From Patescibacteria group bacterium (lineage in GTDB: Bacteria; Patescibacteriota; Minisyncoccia; Phycocordibacterales; UBA9973): a stretch of 48,460 bases of DNA. This document shows, piece by piece, positions 19,089 to 28,808 of this stretch. The notes under the pieces are model-generated. The model was given only the letters and a program-made list of their open reading frames with translations, was not told the origin of the DNA and ran no database searches. Each line of letters opens with the position of its first letter. Position 1 is the stretch's first letter. Location: positions 1 to 48,460 of the forward strand of contig JAGWLB010000006.1 in the NCBI GenBank assembly GCA_028865035.1, given 5' to 3'. Position numbers and translations under genes: made by a program.

Positions 19089-19114
19089 AAATATAGGGCT
19101 TCCACCCTCTATTT
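19089..19114 (-). terminator. candidate terminator downstream of infA
   Basis: minus strand aatagagggtggaagccctatatttttcttt stem-loop plus T tract. Confidence 0.55.
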
Positions 19115-19178
19115 TCATATAACGCATATACCAGACTATACTACACTATTATAATAAAAAACGCAAGGAACCATACTA

Positions 19179-19394
19179 TTAATTTCTTTTAATAATCCTA
19201 CCCTTACCACCGTACGGATCTATAAGCACTTCAACCCTATCTCCTACTAAAACTTTAATACGGTGTAAACGCATTTTACCTGATAAGTAGCTAATAATAA
19301 CCTTGTCATCTCCGATATTTACTCTGAAGAGAGTATTCGGCAGCGCTTCGGTTACAGTACCTATAACAGTATTAGTATCATTCTTATTATTCAT
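19179..19394 (-). CDS. infA: translation initiation factor IF-1
   Basis: GTVTEALPNTLFRVNIGDDKVIISYLSGKMRLHRIKVLVGDRVEVLIDPYGGKGRI. Confidence 0.95.
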   Translation of the reverse strand: MNNKNDTNTVIGTVTEALPNTLFRVNIGDDKVIISYLSGKMRLHRIKVLVGDRVEVLIDPYGGKGRIIKRN

Positions 19395-19435
19395 TTAATA
19401 GACATATATTAACAATAATTAATAATCTAGTCAAA

Positions 19436-20803
19436 TTATTCTACATATATATGTATCTTAGATTTATCATTCGGTAAATATGATTGCCAAGGTGGGAAAA
19501 TTTTTGTTTCGACAGAATCAATACCAGGGTCTAATTTAAAAATTGATGTTAAATTATTCTTATTGACTCCCTGTAACTTATCTATTAAATTTGAAATATT
19601 TGGAGACCACTTAGCGTTAAGTGTACCTGACAAAGAAAATGGTATTGATTTTGTATCTTTTGTTATTGATTGATCCTGTTGAATAAAATTAAAATTTAAT
19701 TTAGAAAGATTTTGTATACTGATCTCGCTTAATTCTGGGTTAACGACATCAGGCAACATATTTTTTACTAAAGTATTTGATAAATCTTTTTTATCTAGAA
19801 TAATCGCAGATAGTGATCCGGTAATTTTAACTTTAGCATTGGGGGTTGGAGAAAAAATATTTTCGTCTATTTGATACGAAAATGTATATGCATTCGGATA
19901 TAAAATATAATCAGATGGCACTTCTGCAATAGCTTTATTAATCAAATTACTTTTGAATGATGATTGAGCTATTGCATCCATAGTTCCTTTTTCTACAGGG
20001 TCTAAAGTATAGACATTGCCTTGAGCTCCACCAGTAAGTGCAGTTTTTAATTTTCCATAAATTGCTTTAAATTTTGCAGTATTTTTGAATGAATTAATAG
20101 TAAAAGAATTCGGTGATCCATTATATGAATCTCCAGGCAAGAAGGAAGTAATACCGACTGATGCTTGGCCAGCAGTTATATTTTTATTGTTATCTAAAGT
20201 ATAACCCGGAATAGTAACAGAGCTATCTGTTTGATATGTCTTACCATTATCATCTGAGATAAACGTATGAGCAGACAGGCTTTGTGGTTTAGTACTATAC
20301 TCATTATACAATGTTATTTCACCTTTTGCTTTATAAGATACATTTTGTAGTGAACTACTAAGTGTTACATCTTTATCTTCTTCACTTGAAACAATCATTA
20401 ATTCGAAATTCGTAGGTGTACTAGAATCATTTGAAGCCACAAATTGCTGATGATCTAAAACAAATGATTTATTCTTGGAAGTTATATATATTCTCGCATT
20501 TTGAAATGCATCAGAAATCCAATAAACACCCGCTATTAATATTGCAATTAACAATAAAATTACAAAAAATCTATGTAAATTTGTTTTACTCTTAGGGCTA
20601 TGTGGCGTACTAGAAAACCTTCTTGTGAATTCATTTTTATTTTTATTTTTCTTATAAGAAATCGGCTGTTCTTTTTTATATGACGACGGTTCAGGAACTT
20701 CTTTTTTATATGACGACGGTTCAGGAACTTCTTTTTTAATATTTACAATTCGTGTTATCTTAATTCCGCCTGATTTCATATCCTCCATTACTCTTTTTGC
20801 CAT
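19436..20803 (-). CDS. hypothetical single-pass membrane protein with large extracytoplasmic region
   Basis: Basic low-complexity N-terminus, TM FFVILLLIAILIAGVYWI, long Ser/Thr/Asn-rich ectodomain; overlaps operonically with FtsA-like gene. Confidence 0.6.
   Translation of the reverse strand: MAKRVMEDMKSGGIKITRIVNIKKEVPEPSSYKKEVPEPSSYKKEQPISYKKNKNKNEFTRRFSSTPHSPKSKTNLHRFFVILLLIAILIAGVYWISDAFQNARIYITSKNKSFVLDHQQFVASNDSSTPTNFELMIVSSEEDKDVTLSSSLQNVSYKAKGEITLYNEYSTKPQSLSAHTFISDDNGKTYQTDSSVTIPGYTLDNNKNITAGQASVGITSFLPGDSYNGSPNSFTINSFKNTAKFKAIYGKLKTALTGGAQGNVYTLDPVEKGTMDAIAQSSFKSNLINKAIAEVPSDYILYPNAYTFSYQIDENIFSPTPNAKVKITGSLSAIILDKKDLSNTLVKNMLPDVVNPELSEISIQNLSKLNFNFIQQDQSITKDTKSIPFSLSGTLNAKWSPNISNLIDKLQGVNKNNLTSIFKLDPGIDSVETKIFPPWQSYLPNDKSKIHIYVE
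20671..20730. repeat. perfect tandem duplication of a 30-bp unit
   Basis: cttttttatatgacgacggttcaggaactt x2; encodes two copies of a 10-aa EVPEPSSYKK-type repeat. Confidence 0.95.
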
Positions 20804-20804
20804 A

Positions 20805-21989
20805 TTATTTTTTATTATTTTTCTTCATAAATCCTATGGCTTCAACCATCAAATATGGATCACATGTACCATCTTTAACACTGCACATAGTAAGGAATTC
20901 TGGTCCTTCAAGAGTTATAATTGTAGTTTTATGTCCTGGAACCATTGACTGTATATAAGGTTCATTACGGATAATATTTACGAACCATTCACGTATATCA
21001 GCATCTGCGGTAACAAATATTGTATTTGGTAATGTTAAAATATGAGGCAGTGTATTAATACATTCATTAAAAGCTTCATTCCAAGATTTTTCTATTGATT
21101 GAAACAGTGGCTCGACTTTCTTCCTTTTTCTATCTGATAATTTATTTGTGCTATATAGATTGAAAAGTTCTTTTGCATCTCTTAAATCGACATCTAGCTT
21201 TGTACTCATATATGTAAAAAAAGTTTTTTTACCAAAAGGAAATGATAAAGAGGCTTTTAATATTCCTTTAGTAATAATAGCAACATCTGTTATTTCTCCA
21301 CCAATATCGAGCAACAAATATGAATCAGGAGTAACATACTTGTTACGTACTGCTAAATACGATGACATAACAAAAGACGAGAATGAAACTGGGATACTGT
21401 GAAATGTTTTTGATATAACTCTGCGTATTTTATCTAAACAGAACTTAGGTGATAAAGATATAGCCATATGCATTTCTACAGAACTACTTCTTTTACCTAT
21501 TGGTTCATCCACAAGATAGCCATTCAATGATACTCCCATTATATTGTGCTCGATAACTTCTGGAGCACTATCCATATTCTTATATTTTTTTTCATAAGAA
21601 ATATTTAACGCTGATATCTCTTTATGCAATAAATCGTCTGCTAGTTTATTAGAGAAAATAAATGAATGCTCTCGTGTCATTTTAACTACCCTTGTCTCAG
21701 ATAAATACCACGGTGATGAAAGTACACAAATGATCTCGTTTGGAGCACCAACCATACCTTCATATAATGATTTAGCAGAAGTATGCAAAGCTTTAAGGGT
21801 ATCATCAAGGAATATATTAAAGTCTAAATTATCTTCTGTGATAATTTCTGTTCTAACGGATTTGATAATGGTCGGTATCTTGTTTTTATTTTTTGGAATG
21901 CGAGCAATAGCTCCACCAACACTACCTGTACCAATATCAAAAATTGCTACAATTTGTTCTTCTTCTGTTGATGAAAATAAAAAACTCAT
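20805..21989 (-). CDS. FtsA/PilM-like actin-fold ATPase
   Basis: IVAIFDIGTGSVGGAIARI phosphate-1 motif, LLLDIGGEITDVAIITKG phosphate-2 motif. Confidence 0.7.
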   Translation of the reverse strand: MSFLFSSTEEEQIVAIFDIGTGSVGGAIARIPKNKNKIPTIIKSVRTEIITEDNLDFNIFLDDTLKALHTSAKSLYEGMVGAPNEIICVLSSPWYLSETRVVKMTREHSFIFSNKLADDLLHKEISALNISYEKKYKNMDSAPEVIEHNIMGVSLNGYLVDEPIGKRSSSVEMHMAISLSPKFCLDKIRRVISKTFHSIPVSFSSFVMSSYLAVRNKYVTPDSYLLLDIGGEITDVAIITKGILKASLSFPFGKKTFFTYMSTKLDVDLRDAKELFNLYSTNKLSDRKRKKVEPLFQSIEKSWNEAFNECINTLPHILTLPNTIFVTADADIREWFVNIIRNEPYIQSMVPGHKTTIITLEGPEFLTMCSVKDGTCDPYLMVEAIGFMKKNNKK

Positions 21990-22041
21990 AGTACTAATAT
22001 TATACTACAGTTTTATAAAAAATATATAAATAAAAAATGAT

Positions 22042-23799
22042 TTATTCTAGAATTCCTTTAATACGTCTTACACCCTGAGCTACAGCCTCCTCTTTTTGAA
22101 TTTTAAAGTGTCCTAATTCCTTTGTATTTGACACATGGGGACCACCACAGAATTCTTTTGACACAGCATTACCATTTTTATCTTCTATAAAATATACCGA
22201 TACGATATCAGGATATTTAGCTCCAAATTCCATTTGAGCTCCTATCTTCTCTGCCTCGGTTAATGGCATTTCTTTGCGAATTACGTTTAACCCTTCTGAT
22301 ATTCTATCATTAACCCAATCTTCTATCTTATTTTTTTCTTCATCTGTAAGCTTATGATCGCAAAGAAAATCCATACGTAGACGCTCTTCGGTTATATTAC
22401 TTCCTTTTTGTTTAATATCTGGATTTACTACTTCTTGAAGTGCAGCTAAAAGTAAATGATGAGCTGTATGAAGCTTAACTGTCTTCTCGTTATGATTTGC
22501 AAGTCCACCTTTAAACATTCCAGCGGAAGAAGTTTGTGAAAGTTTTTGGTGCTCGTACATCTTTCTATCAAATTCCTCACGGTCTATATGAATACCTTTT
22601 TCTTTAGCTAATTCTTCTGTTAGTTCTATTGGAAACCCATAAGTAGTAGCAAGTATGAATGGATCAACTCCTTTTTCAAATTCTTTTAGGCCTCGCTCGA
22701 GTGTCTTTCTAAATTTTTGCTCCTCTTTTAAAACTTCTTCTTTTATAATCTGATCTGAGGTTAATAAATTAGAATAAATATTTTTATATTTTTCTGCAAA
22801 AAAACTAGCTAGAAATGTAAGCACTTGGCTTGTTTCTCCTAATTGGCTTGTATAACGTGCGGCACGACGCATTAATCTCCTTAGTATATATCCCCTATCT
22901 TTATTTGAAGGTTTAACACCATCTGCAATTAAAAAAACTGAAGTTCTCATATGGTCAAGAATTATACGTTTTGCTTTTTCGTCTAAAGGTAAATTTATTA
23001 AAAGTTGATATGCTTCTTTAAATAAATCAGTATCAAAAATATTATCCTTGCCTTGTACTGCCATTGCAACTCTTTCGAGCCCTGAACCTGTATCTACATT
23101 TTTTTGTTTTAACTTACCAATAACTTTACCATCTTTTCTCTCGTACTCCATAAATACATCATTCCATATCTCGACGACTTGTTGTTTTTGATCTGCTTGC
23201 AAATACTCTTCGAGAGTTAAATTACCAAGACCATCTGAAGTAATATCATAAAACATCTCTGTGTCTGGCCCACAAGGACCATTTTCGCCTGGACTCCACC
23301 AATTTGATTCCAAAAAATAAATTCTTTCCTTAGGTATACCTGCTTTTTCCCATAGCTCTGCAGATTCAATATCTTTTGGTGCACTTTCGTTACCAGCAAA
23401 ACATGTTATGTAAAGTCTATCTTTATCCAAACCAAGACCTTCTTCTTTTGATGTCAAGAATTCATAACTCCATTTTATTGCATCTTCTTTAAAATAATCT
23501 CCGAGAGACCAATTGCCCATCATTTCAAAAAAAGTGTCGTGAGTATTATCTCCAACTTCGTCTATGTCCTGAGTACGAACGCATTTTTGTATATTCACTA
23601 ATCTTTTACCTTCAGGATGCGCTTTACCCATTAGATATGGTGAGAGCGGTTGCATTCCAGAATTAACAAAGAGTAATTCATGCTTATCTGAACTTTCAAA
23701 AAAATCTTTATCTGGTACAAGAGAGGTAGACGGTATGATTTTATGGCCACGTTTTTCAAAAAAAGCTATAAATTTATCCCTTATTTCATTTGATAACAT
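22042..23799 (-). CDS. alaS: alanyl-tRNA synthetase (short, ends after editing domain)
   Basis: MLSNEIRDKFIAFFEKRGH, FVNSGMQPLSPYL, editing HTAHHLL and CGGPH motifs; start reset to MLSNE. Confidence 0.93.
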   Translation of the reverse strand: MLSNEIRDKFIAFFEKRGHKIIPSTSLVPDKDFFESSDKHELLFVNSGMQPLSPYLMGKAHPEGKRLVNIQKCVRTQDIDEVGDNTHDTFFEMMGNWSLGDYFKEDAIKWSYEFLTSKEEGLGLDKDRLYITCFAGNESAPKDIESAELWEKAGIPKERIYFLESNWWSPGENGPCGPDTEMFYDITSDGLGNLTLEEYLQADQKQQVVEIWNDVFMEYERKDGKVIGKLKQKNVDTGSGLERVAMAVQGKDNIFDTDLFKEAYQLLINLPLDEKAKRIILDHMRTSVFLIADGVKPSNKDRGYILRRLMRRAARYTSQLGETSQVLTFLASFFAEKYKNIYSNLLTSDQIIKEEVLKEEQKFRKTLERGLKEFEKGVDPFILATTYGFPIELTEELAKEKGIHIDREEFDRKMYEHQKLSQTSSAGMFKGGLANHNEKTVKLHTAHHLLLAALQEVVNPDIKQKGSNITEERLRMDFLCDHKLTDEEKNKIEDWVNDRISEGLNVIRKEMPLTEAEKIGAQMEFGAKYPDIVSVYFIEDKNGNAVSKEFCGGPHVSNTKELGHFKIQKEEAVAQGVRRIKGILE

Positions 23800-23807
23800 A
23801 CACATAT

Positions 23808-23813
23808 ATTATA
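23808..23813 (-). promoter_or_regulatory. -10 box for alaS
   Basis: TATAAT on minus strand, 8 nt before ATG at 23799. Confidence 0.5.
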
Positions 23814-23839
23814 CTAAAATACCTTATCTTCCAACTAGT

Positions 23840-23879
23840 AATAATAAAACCCTCAGGAATATCTGAGGGTTTTATTATT
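23840..23879. terminator. bidirectional-looking intrinsic terminator
   Basis: aataataaaaccctcag-gaatat-ctgagggttttattatt, 17-bp stem, downstream of MgtC gene. Confidence 0.8.
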
Positions 23880-23885
23880 ACTTAA

Positions 23886-24371
23886 TTACTGTTCAGCGTT
23901 TATATTTACATTGTCAGTAAAAAGTTTAGATTTCCTAAATTGTTCCTCTATGAACCATAAAACAATAAATATGAATAATGTGAAAATTGTAGCAATGATA
24001 GCTAGTCTATATAAACCGAAACCACAAGCCATACCAATACCCGCTGCTACCCAAAGCGCAGTGGCAGTGGTCATACCCATAAGTTTATTCTCTTTGGTAA
24101 AGATAAGACCAGTACCAAGAAAACCAACTCCAACAACTATCTGACCAACAATGATTAGTGGGTTTAGACCTCTGATTCCAAGATAGGCCTGCACCATATT
24201 ATTCGAAACAAGCACAAATAAAGCAGAACCCATAGCAACAAGAGCATAAGTACGCATACCAGCTGTCTTATGAGCCCAGACTCGTTCTGTGCCTATAACC
24301 ATACCTAAAAACAAAGCAAAAAATAGCGGTAGTATTATATCTATAGTTGCTTGATTAAATATATTTTCCAT
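23886..24371 (-). CDS. MgtC/SapB family membrane protein
   Basis: LGMVIGTERVWAHKTAGMRTYALVAMGSALF, VGVGFLGTGLIF. Confidence 0.88.
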   Translation of the reverse strand: MENIFNQATIDIILPLFFALFLGMVIGTERVWAHKTAGMRTYALVAMGSALFVLVSNNMVQAYLGIRGLNPLIIVGQIVVGVGFLGTGLIFTKENKLMGMTTATALWVAAGIGMACGFGLYRLAIIATIFTLFIFIVLWFIEEQFRKSKLFTDNVNINAEQ

Positions 24372-24378
24372 AATTTAT

Positions 24379-24384
24379 ATTATA
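24379..24384 (-). promoter_or_regulatory. -10 box for mgtC-like gene
   Basis: TATAAT on minus strand, 7 nt before ATG. Confidence 0.5.
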
Positions 24385-24392
24385 ACAAATAT

Positions 24393-25448
24393 TTATACAA
24401 CCACACCACCCCCTAAACAAATATCATTATCATAGACGACTATTGATTGACCTGGTGATACAATAGTTGGATTTTTAAAAATTACAGATGCTTCTGATAT
24501 ATTTTCGATTTTAATTTTACATAAAAGTAAATCTCCATGATATCTTACTTGAGCAGTGTATTCTTTGTCTAAAATTGGTTCAAAAATCCAATTTACATTC
24601 TTAATTTTAAATTTTTCGCGATCAATGTTTTCTAATGAATTGATAGACGGAGAAACAGTAATAGTATTCTTTTTTATATCCTTATTTATTACATACACAG
24701 GTGCGTCATCTGTAGAATGTTTATTTATAATAAAACCATGCCTTTCACCGAGCGTAAAAAATACAGCACCGTCATGTGAACCAATCACTTTACCATCTTT
24801 ATCAAGAACATCTCCCTGTTTTGATTCAATATAATGCATAAGAAAGTCTTTCATATCAAGAGGCCCTAGAAAGCAGACACCTTGGCTGTCCTTTTTAATT
24901 GCCGTAGGTAACTTGTATTTTTTTGCTAATTTGCGAACTTCAGTTTTTTGCAAATGACCAATTGGAAAAAGTGTATGTGATAAATCTTCTGCTGTAAGAG
25001 TCCACAAAAAATAACTTTGATCTTTAGTTTTGTCATTTGATTTATAAAGCAAATTTTTCTTATTTATAGCATAATGTCCTGTAGCAATATAATCTGCACC
25101 ATGTTCTTTTGCAAATTCCCAAAAAATACCAAATTTTACTTCACGATTACACATAACATCGGGGTTAGGAGTATTCCCCTTTTTGTACTCTTCTATCATA
25201 TAATCTGCTACATTTTTCTTATAAACTTCTTCGGCGTCACATTCTAAAAATGGAATATCTAGATGAGCACAAACGCGCATAGCGTCACGTCTTTCGTCAC
25301 GCCAAGTACATTCTATAAAATCTGGCTGCCATGTACGAATAAAAACGCCTACGACATTATAGCCTTGTTCTTTTAGAAGTGCGGCAGAAACTGATGAATC
25401 AACTCCACCAGAAACGCCGACAAATACGGTTTTATTATCACTCTTCAT
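24393..25448 (-). CDS. mnmA: tRNA-specific 2-thiouridylase
   Basis: GVSGGVDSSVSAALL PP-loop, DVMCNREVKFG, GVCFLG. Confidence 0.95.
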   Translation of the reverse strand: MKSDNKTVFVGVSGGVDSSVSAALLKEQGYNVVGVFIRTWQPDFIECTWRDERRDAMRVCAHLDIPFLECDAEEVYKKNVADYMIEEYKKGNTPNPDVMCNREVKFGIFWEFAKEHGADYIATGHYAINKKNLLYKSNDKTKDQSYFLWTLTAEDLSHTLFPIGHLQKTEVRKLAKKYKLPTAIKKDSQGVCFLGPLDMKDFLMHYIESKQGDVLDKDGKVIGSHDGAVFFTLGERHGFIINKHSTDDAPVYVINKDIKKNTITVSPSINSLENIDREKFKIKNVNWIFEPILDKEYTAQVRYHGDLLLCKIKIENISEASVIFKNPTIVSPGQSIVVYDNDICLGGGVVV

Positions 25449-25463
25449 ATATTAAATTTTATA

Positions 25464-26408
25464 TTAGACTATATTTGACCAACGCGCAAAAATACCACAC
25501 GGAAGCAATCTTTCTGTAGAAGTTTCCTTTATAGTTAATTCTCCTATTTCAATATTACCATTGTATCCTTCCATCATATACATAAGATTATTCTGGTATG
25601 CAATTGCTGAGTATCCTGCAGTATATCCATTTATAAGAACAAATAAAGGTTTATCAGATAATATTTGTTTACACAATTCCATTAATTCCAGAAAATTTGA
25701 TTCAATTTTCCAAAGTTCATCTTTAGGACCGTGTCCAAACGATGGTGGGTCCATAATAATGGCATCATATCTATGCCCTCTTTTTATTTCTCTTCTTAGA
25801 AACATTAAAACGTCTTCAACTATCCAACGGATAGGAGCATTCTTTAGTCCAGAGAGTTCAGCATTTCTACGAGCCCATAAAACTGCGGTTTTCGATCCAT
25901 CAACATGACAAACTTCTGCTCCAGCTTTTGCACAAGCTAGCGTTGCTCCACCAGTGTATGCAAATAAATTAAGAACTCTTGGTATTTGGTTTGCCGAGTT
26001 AGAAAGCGAAACGGCATGGTCTGGTGACTTTACCCGAGGACCTGACGGAGCGGTTTGTGACGAGACGAACCTATTTTTAATTACATTTTCCATCCACTGC
26101 CAATTTAGAAGTTGTTCCGGAAAAAGACCTGTGTGTTTAAAAGAAGATGGAGTTATTTGAAAACTAAGATTTCCAAATGATATATTCCAATTTTTAGCAA
26201 CACCTTCTTTTGTTATCCATTTAGTACGATTCCCATTTCGAATAAATTCCATATCTGCATTTTTCCACTTATCTTGCGGTAGTATTTTTTTCCAAATAGC
26301 TTCTGGATCTGGACGACACAACACATAAGGCCCATAGCGTTCAAGTTTTTGACCTTCCCCAGTATCAATTAATTCATATTCATCTTGTGGCAATGTTTTT
26401 AAAATCAT
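25464..26408 (-). CDS. class I SAM-dependent methyltransferase (RlmI/RlmK-like rRNA methyltransferase)
   Basis: VLNLFAYTGGATLACAKAGAEVCHVDGSKTAVLWARRNAELSGL, IIMDPPSFGHG; start reset to MILKTLPQ. Confidence 0.85.
   Translation of the reverse strand: MILKTLPQDEYELIDTGEGQKLERYGPYVLCRPDPEAIWKKILPQDKWKNADMEFIRNGNRTKWITKEGVAKNWNISFGNLSFQITPSSFKHTGLFPEQLLNWQWMENVIKNRFVSSQTAPSGPRVKSPDHAVSLSNSANQIPRVLNLFAYTGGATLACAKAGAEVCHVDGSKTAVLWARRNAELSGLKNAPIRWIVEDVLMFLRREIKRGHRYDAIIMDPPSFGHGPKDELWKIESNFLELMELCKQILSDKPLFVLINGYTAGYSAIAYQNNLMYMMEGYNGNIEIGELTIKETSTERLLPCGIFARWSNIV
25988..26071. repeat. 84-bp GC-rich imperfect palindromic insertion inside methyltransferase ORF
   Basis: Ends ggtt...aacc, imperfect self-complementarity along length, encodes an extra segment (SSQTAPSGPRVKSPDHAVSLSNSANQ) just before the SAM motif I. 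Confidence 0.55.
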
Positions 26409-26409
26409 A

Positions 26410-27342
26410 TTATTTAAGATATTTATATATGTTTTGTTTATGTTCTTCGTAAGTTTTTGCAAAATGTATGTCACCATTTTTATCGTGAAGATAATACAGA
26501 TATGGTGAATCTATAGGGTGAATAGCAGCCTCGATAGCAATAATTCCAGGATTTGAGATTGGTTCTGGTGGTAAACCTAGGTTGGTATATGTATCTTTAC
26601 TAGCATCAACTTGTAATGACATATTTTCAGAGATTCTTTTCCAAAGAATTCCAGAAATAAGAGGTGCATCAGATTCACCTTTTGCTTCTTTTTGAATGAT
26701 AGATGCCATTATAATAATGTCACTTAAAGTGTGATTTGAATTACTTATATCATTTTGTAGTTTATCTAAATGTCTTTTAAAATTGTTGGATAATGTTTCT
26801 ACAATTTCTGGTGATGTTGTTAGTGGAAAGAAAAAATATGTATCAGGGAATAAATATCCTTGTTTACTTCTAATATCTGATAAAAATAAATCACGTCTGA
26901 AACTTGAAAGTTTTGAAGCTAAGAGTGTTGCCATTTCTTCATTTGTCATACCTTCTTTTAAAGTAATTTTTATAGGATTAACATTATGCTGCCCTCGAGC
27001 TAGCATCCAGGCGACTCGCCAAGCAGGTAAATTATCTTTAAATAAATAATCTCCTACTGGTACACCACGGGGTGATTTAAATATAGTTACAAAAACTTTT
27101 AACACGAAAGCAAATTTTACAACTTTTTTTGCTTCCAAATCATAAGTTATAGTACTCAGAGATTCATTTGGCATTATATGAATTGTAGTACCTTGTCTAT
27201 TTGCAACACCTCTATTAAAACTTGGAGCTGAAGTTAAATTGTAAAATAATATAATCAATAGACACACAGCAAAAAATGTATATATTATTTTGTGTGTAAA
27301 AATTAATTTGTTTGCTTTAACTTCGTTGAAATTATTGTCCAT
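26410..27342 (-). CDS. mltG: endolytic transglycosylase MltG (YceG-like)
   Basis: MASIIQKEAKGESDAPLISGILWKRI, SNPGIIAIEAAIHPIDSPYLYYL. Confidence 0.93.
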   Translation of the reverse strand: MDNNFNEVKANKLIFTHKIIYTFFAVCLLIILFYNLTSAPSFNRGVANRQGTTIHIMPNESLSTITYDLEAKKVVKFAFVLKVFVTIFKSPRGVPVGDYLFKDNLPAWRVAWMLARGQHNVNPIKITLKEGMTNEEMATLLASKLSSFRRDLFLSDIRSKQGYLFPDTYFFFPLTTSPEIVETLSNNFKRHLDKLQNDISNSNHTLSDIIIMASIIQKEAKGESDAPLISGILWKRISENMSLQVDASKDTYTNLGLPPEPISNPGIIAIEAAIHPIDSPYLYYLHDKNGDIHFAKTYEEHKQNIYKYLK

Positions 27343-27345
27343 ATA

Positions 27346-28644
27346 CTATATCGGTAAATTTGAAGGTGGTTTAGCAATTTTTGACTCAATACGTTTGAAG
27401 CTAGGTGTTTCTGAAACCATACCAGGGAAATGAAATATTGTTGCAAGCTCTCGACTAGACATTACAAATATCTTTGGAGAACCTGATGGAAAAAAAGATG
27501 CAAGTAATCTTGGATAATCAATAGAATATTGTATTGGGGGGTGAAAAAATGTACGCATTCTGTAAAAATCCAAAGAACGTTTTTTATATTTCGTAAGGGC
27601 AAGTCCAGTAGGATCAGACCAAGGGGCATCGAACTGAGTAGAGTTTATACGATTCAATTCATTTATATTGGGTTGAGCATACTGACGCCATATAAGACGA
27701 CTTGCACGTCTTAGATTATTAAATTGCTCGTCTGTACATAATTTTTTATTTGATAGAGCAATAACTCTTATTCCACAGTCGAAATGAATCAACCCTACAT
27801 TGTCAGTTATTGCTTTAATAACTGGTTTTACAGGATCAGGAGTTCTAACATCAAAACCAAATTCATTAGGAGAACTTTCGTATTTCTGAGTACGACTGTA
27901 TGGCTTCAAATAATCTATCATAAATTCTTGAGCGGCTTGATAAAAATCTACATGCTTACCTGTATGATGACTATGATACTGTTTTATATTTTGTCGAATA
28001 ATTATTTGTATCCAGAGCTGCTGACCTCTTGGTAATGACCCTAAAAGTTCTATAGTAGGAGTAATGGGGTCTATTTTATATTCTTCTTTTGTACCACTAT
28101 CCATTTCTTCCATATCTCTATAGGTACGGATTGGTAAAAAATCTTCATGTAATTTATTAAACTCACAACCCCACACATCCCAATCACCATTCTTTTTATA
28201 TTGAGGAATGTGTAAAGTATAGTCGTCGACTTCTACAACTTTTGCTTGTGGATATTGAGCATATATTTGAGTTTCTACTAAATCTCGCATACGGGTAGGT
28301 GTACGAATAAAAAAATGCACATTACCATCTATAGAAACCATCTCAAGTGAGAACCAGAACCAAGGAGCTCCTTGTATGTATTGTTCCCAGAAACCTTTCA
28401 TACTTTTTTGGTAAAAAGCGTTTGAGAAAATTAATTCCATTGCTGCTGGAGATTTAATAACATCTCGTGGAACTTGAACTTCAAGTAATGCCCACTTTAT
28501 GCCTACTATGAAATTCTCTTGTCGATAATGATGCCATAAACGTAACGCCGCAATAGAAAGAGGTATTGGCATAAGATAACCAATAGTTACTATTAGAATC
28601 TGAATTAAATTAAAATTATGCTGTAATAAAAAATCTTGAATCAT
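27346..28644 (-). CDS. hypothetical membrane-anchored protein
   Basis: N-terminal TM; C-terminal IFVMSSRELATIFHFPG resembles segment seen near conjugation/T4SS ATPases (weak). Confidence 0.45.
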   Translation of the reverse strand: MIQDFLLQHNFNLIQILIVTIGYLMPIPLSIAALRLWHHYRQENFIVGIKWALLEVQVPRDVIKSPAAMELIFSNAFYQKSMKGFWEQYIQGAPWFWFSLEMVSIDGNVHFFIRTPTRMRDLVETQIYAQYPQAKVVEVDDYTLHIPQYKKNGDWDVWGCEFNKLHEDFLPIRTYRDMEEMDSGTKEEYKIDPITPTIELLGSLPRGQQLWIQIIIRQNIKQYHSHHTGKHVDFYQAAQEFMIDYLKPYSRTQKYESSPNEFGFDVRTPDPVKPVIKAITDNVGLIHFDCGIRVIALSNKKLCTDEQFNNLRRASRLIWRQYAQPNINELNRINSTQFDAPWSDPTGLALTKYKKRSLDFYRMRTFFHPPIQYSIDYPRLLASFFPSGSPKIFVMSSRELATIFHFPGMVSETPSFKRIESKIAKPPSNLPI

Positions 28645-28653
28645 AAAACAAAA

Positions 28654-28755
28654 TTAACCGCGGTTATATGAGAATATACCGAGTAAAACACATATAATAA
28701 GAAGTCCTACAATTATTAATACAATGTTTACAAATCCCCTTTTATACATAGGCAT
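28654..28755 (-). CDS. small (33 aa) single-TM protein, absent from ORF track
   Basis: MPMYKRGFVNIVLIIVGLLIICVLLGIFSYNRG*. Confidence 0.5.
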   Translation of the reverse strand: MPMYKRGFVNIVLIIVGLLIICVLLGIFSYNRG

Positions 28756-28769
28756 ATTATATCATATTA

Positions 28770-28808
28770 AAAGAAAACTCTTCCATAATTTATGGAAGAG
28801 TTTTCTTT
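28770..28808. terminator. near-loopless terminator overlapping the stop of the sigma4-HARE gene
   Basis: aaagaaaactcttccataa-t-ttatggaagagttttcttt, 19-bp stem. Confidence 0.75.

Noticed and set aside
23217-23399. 60-aa minus ORF within alaS in another frame
   Set aside because: Out-of-frame shadow of a conserved gene.
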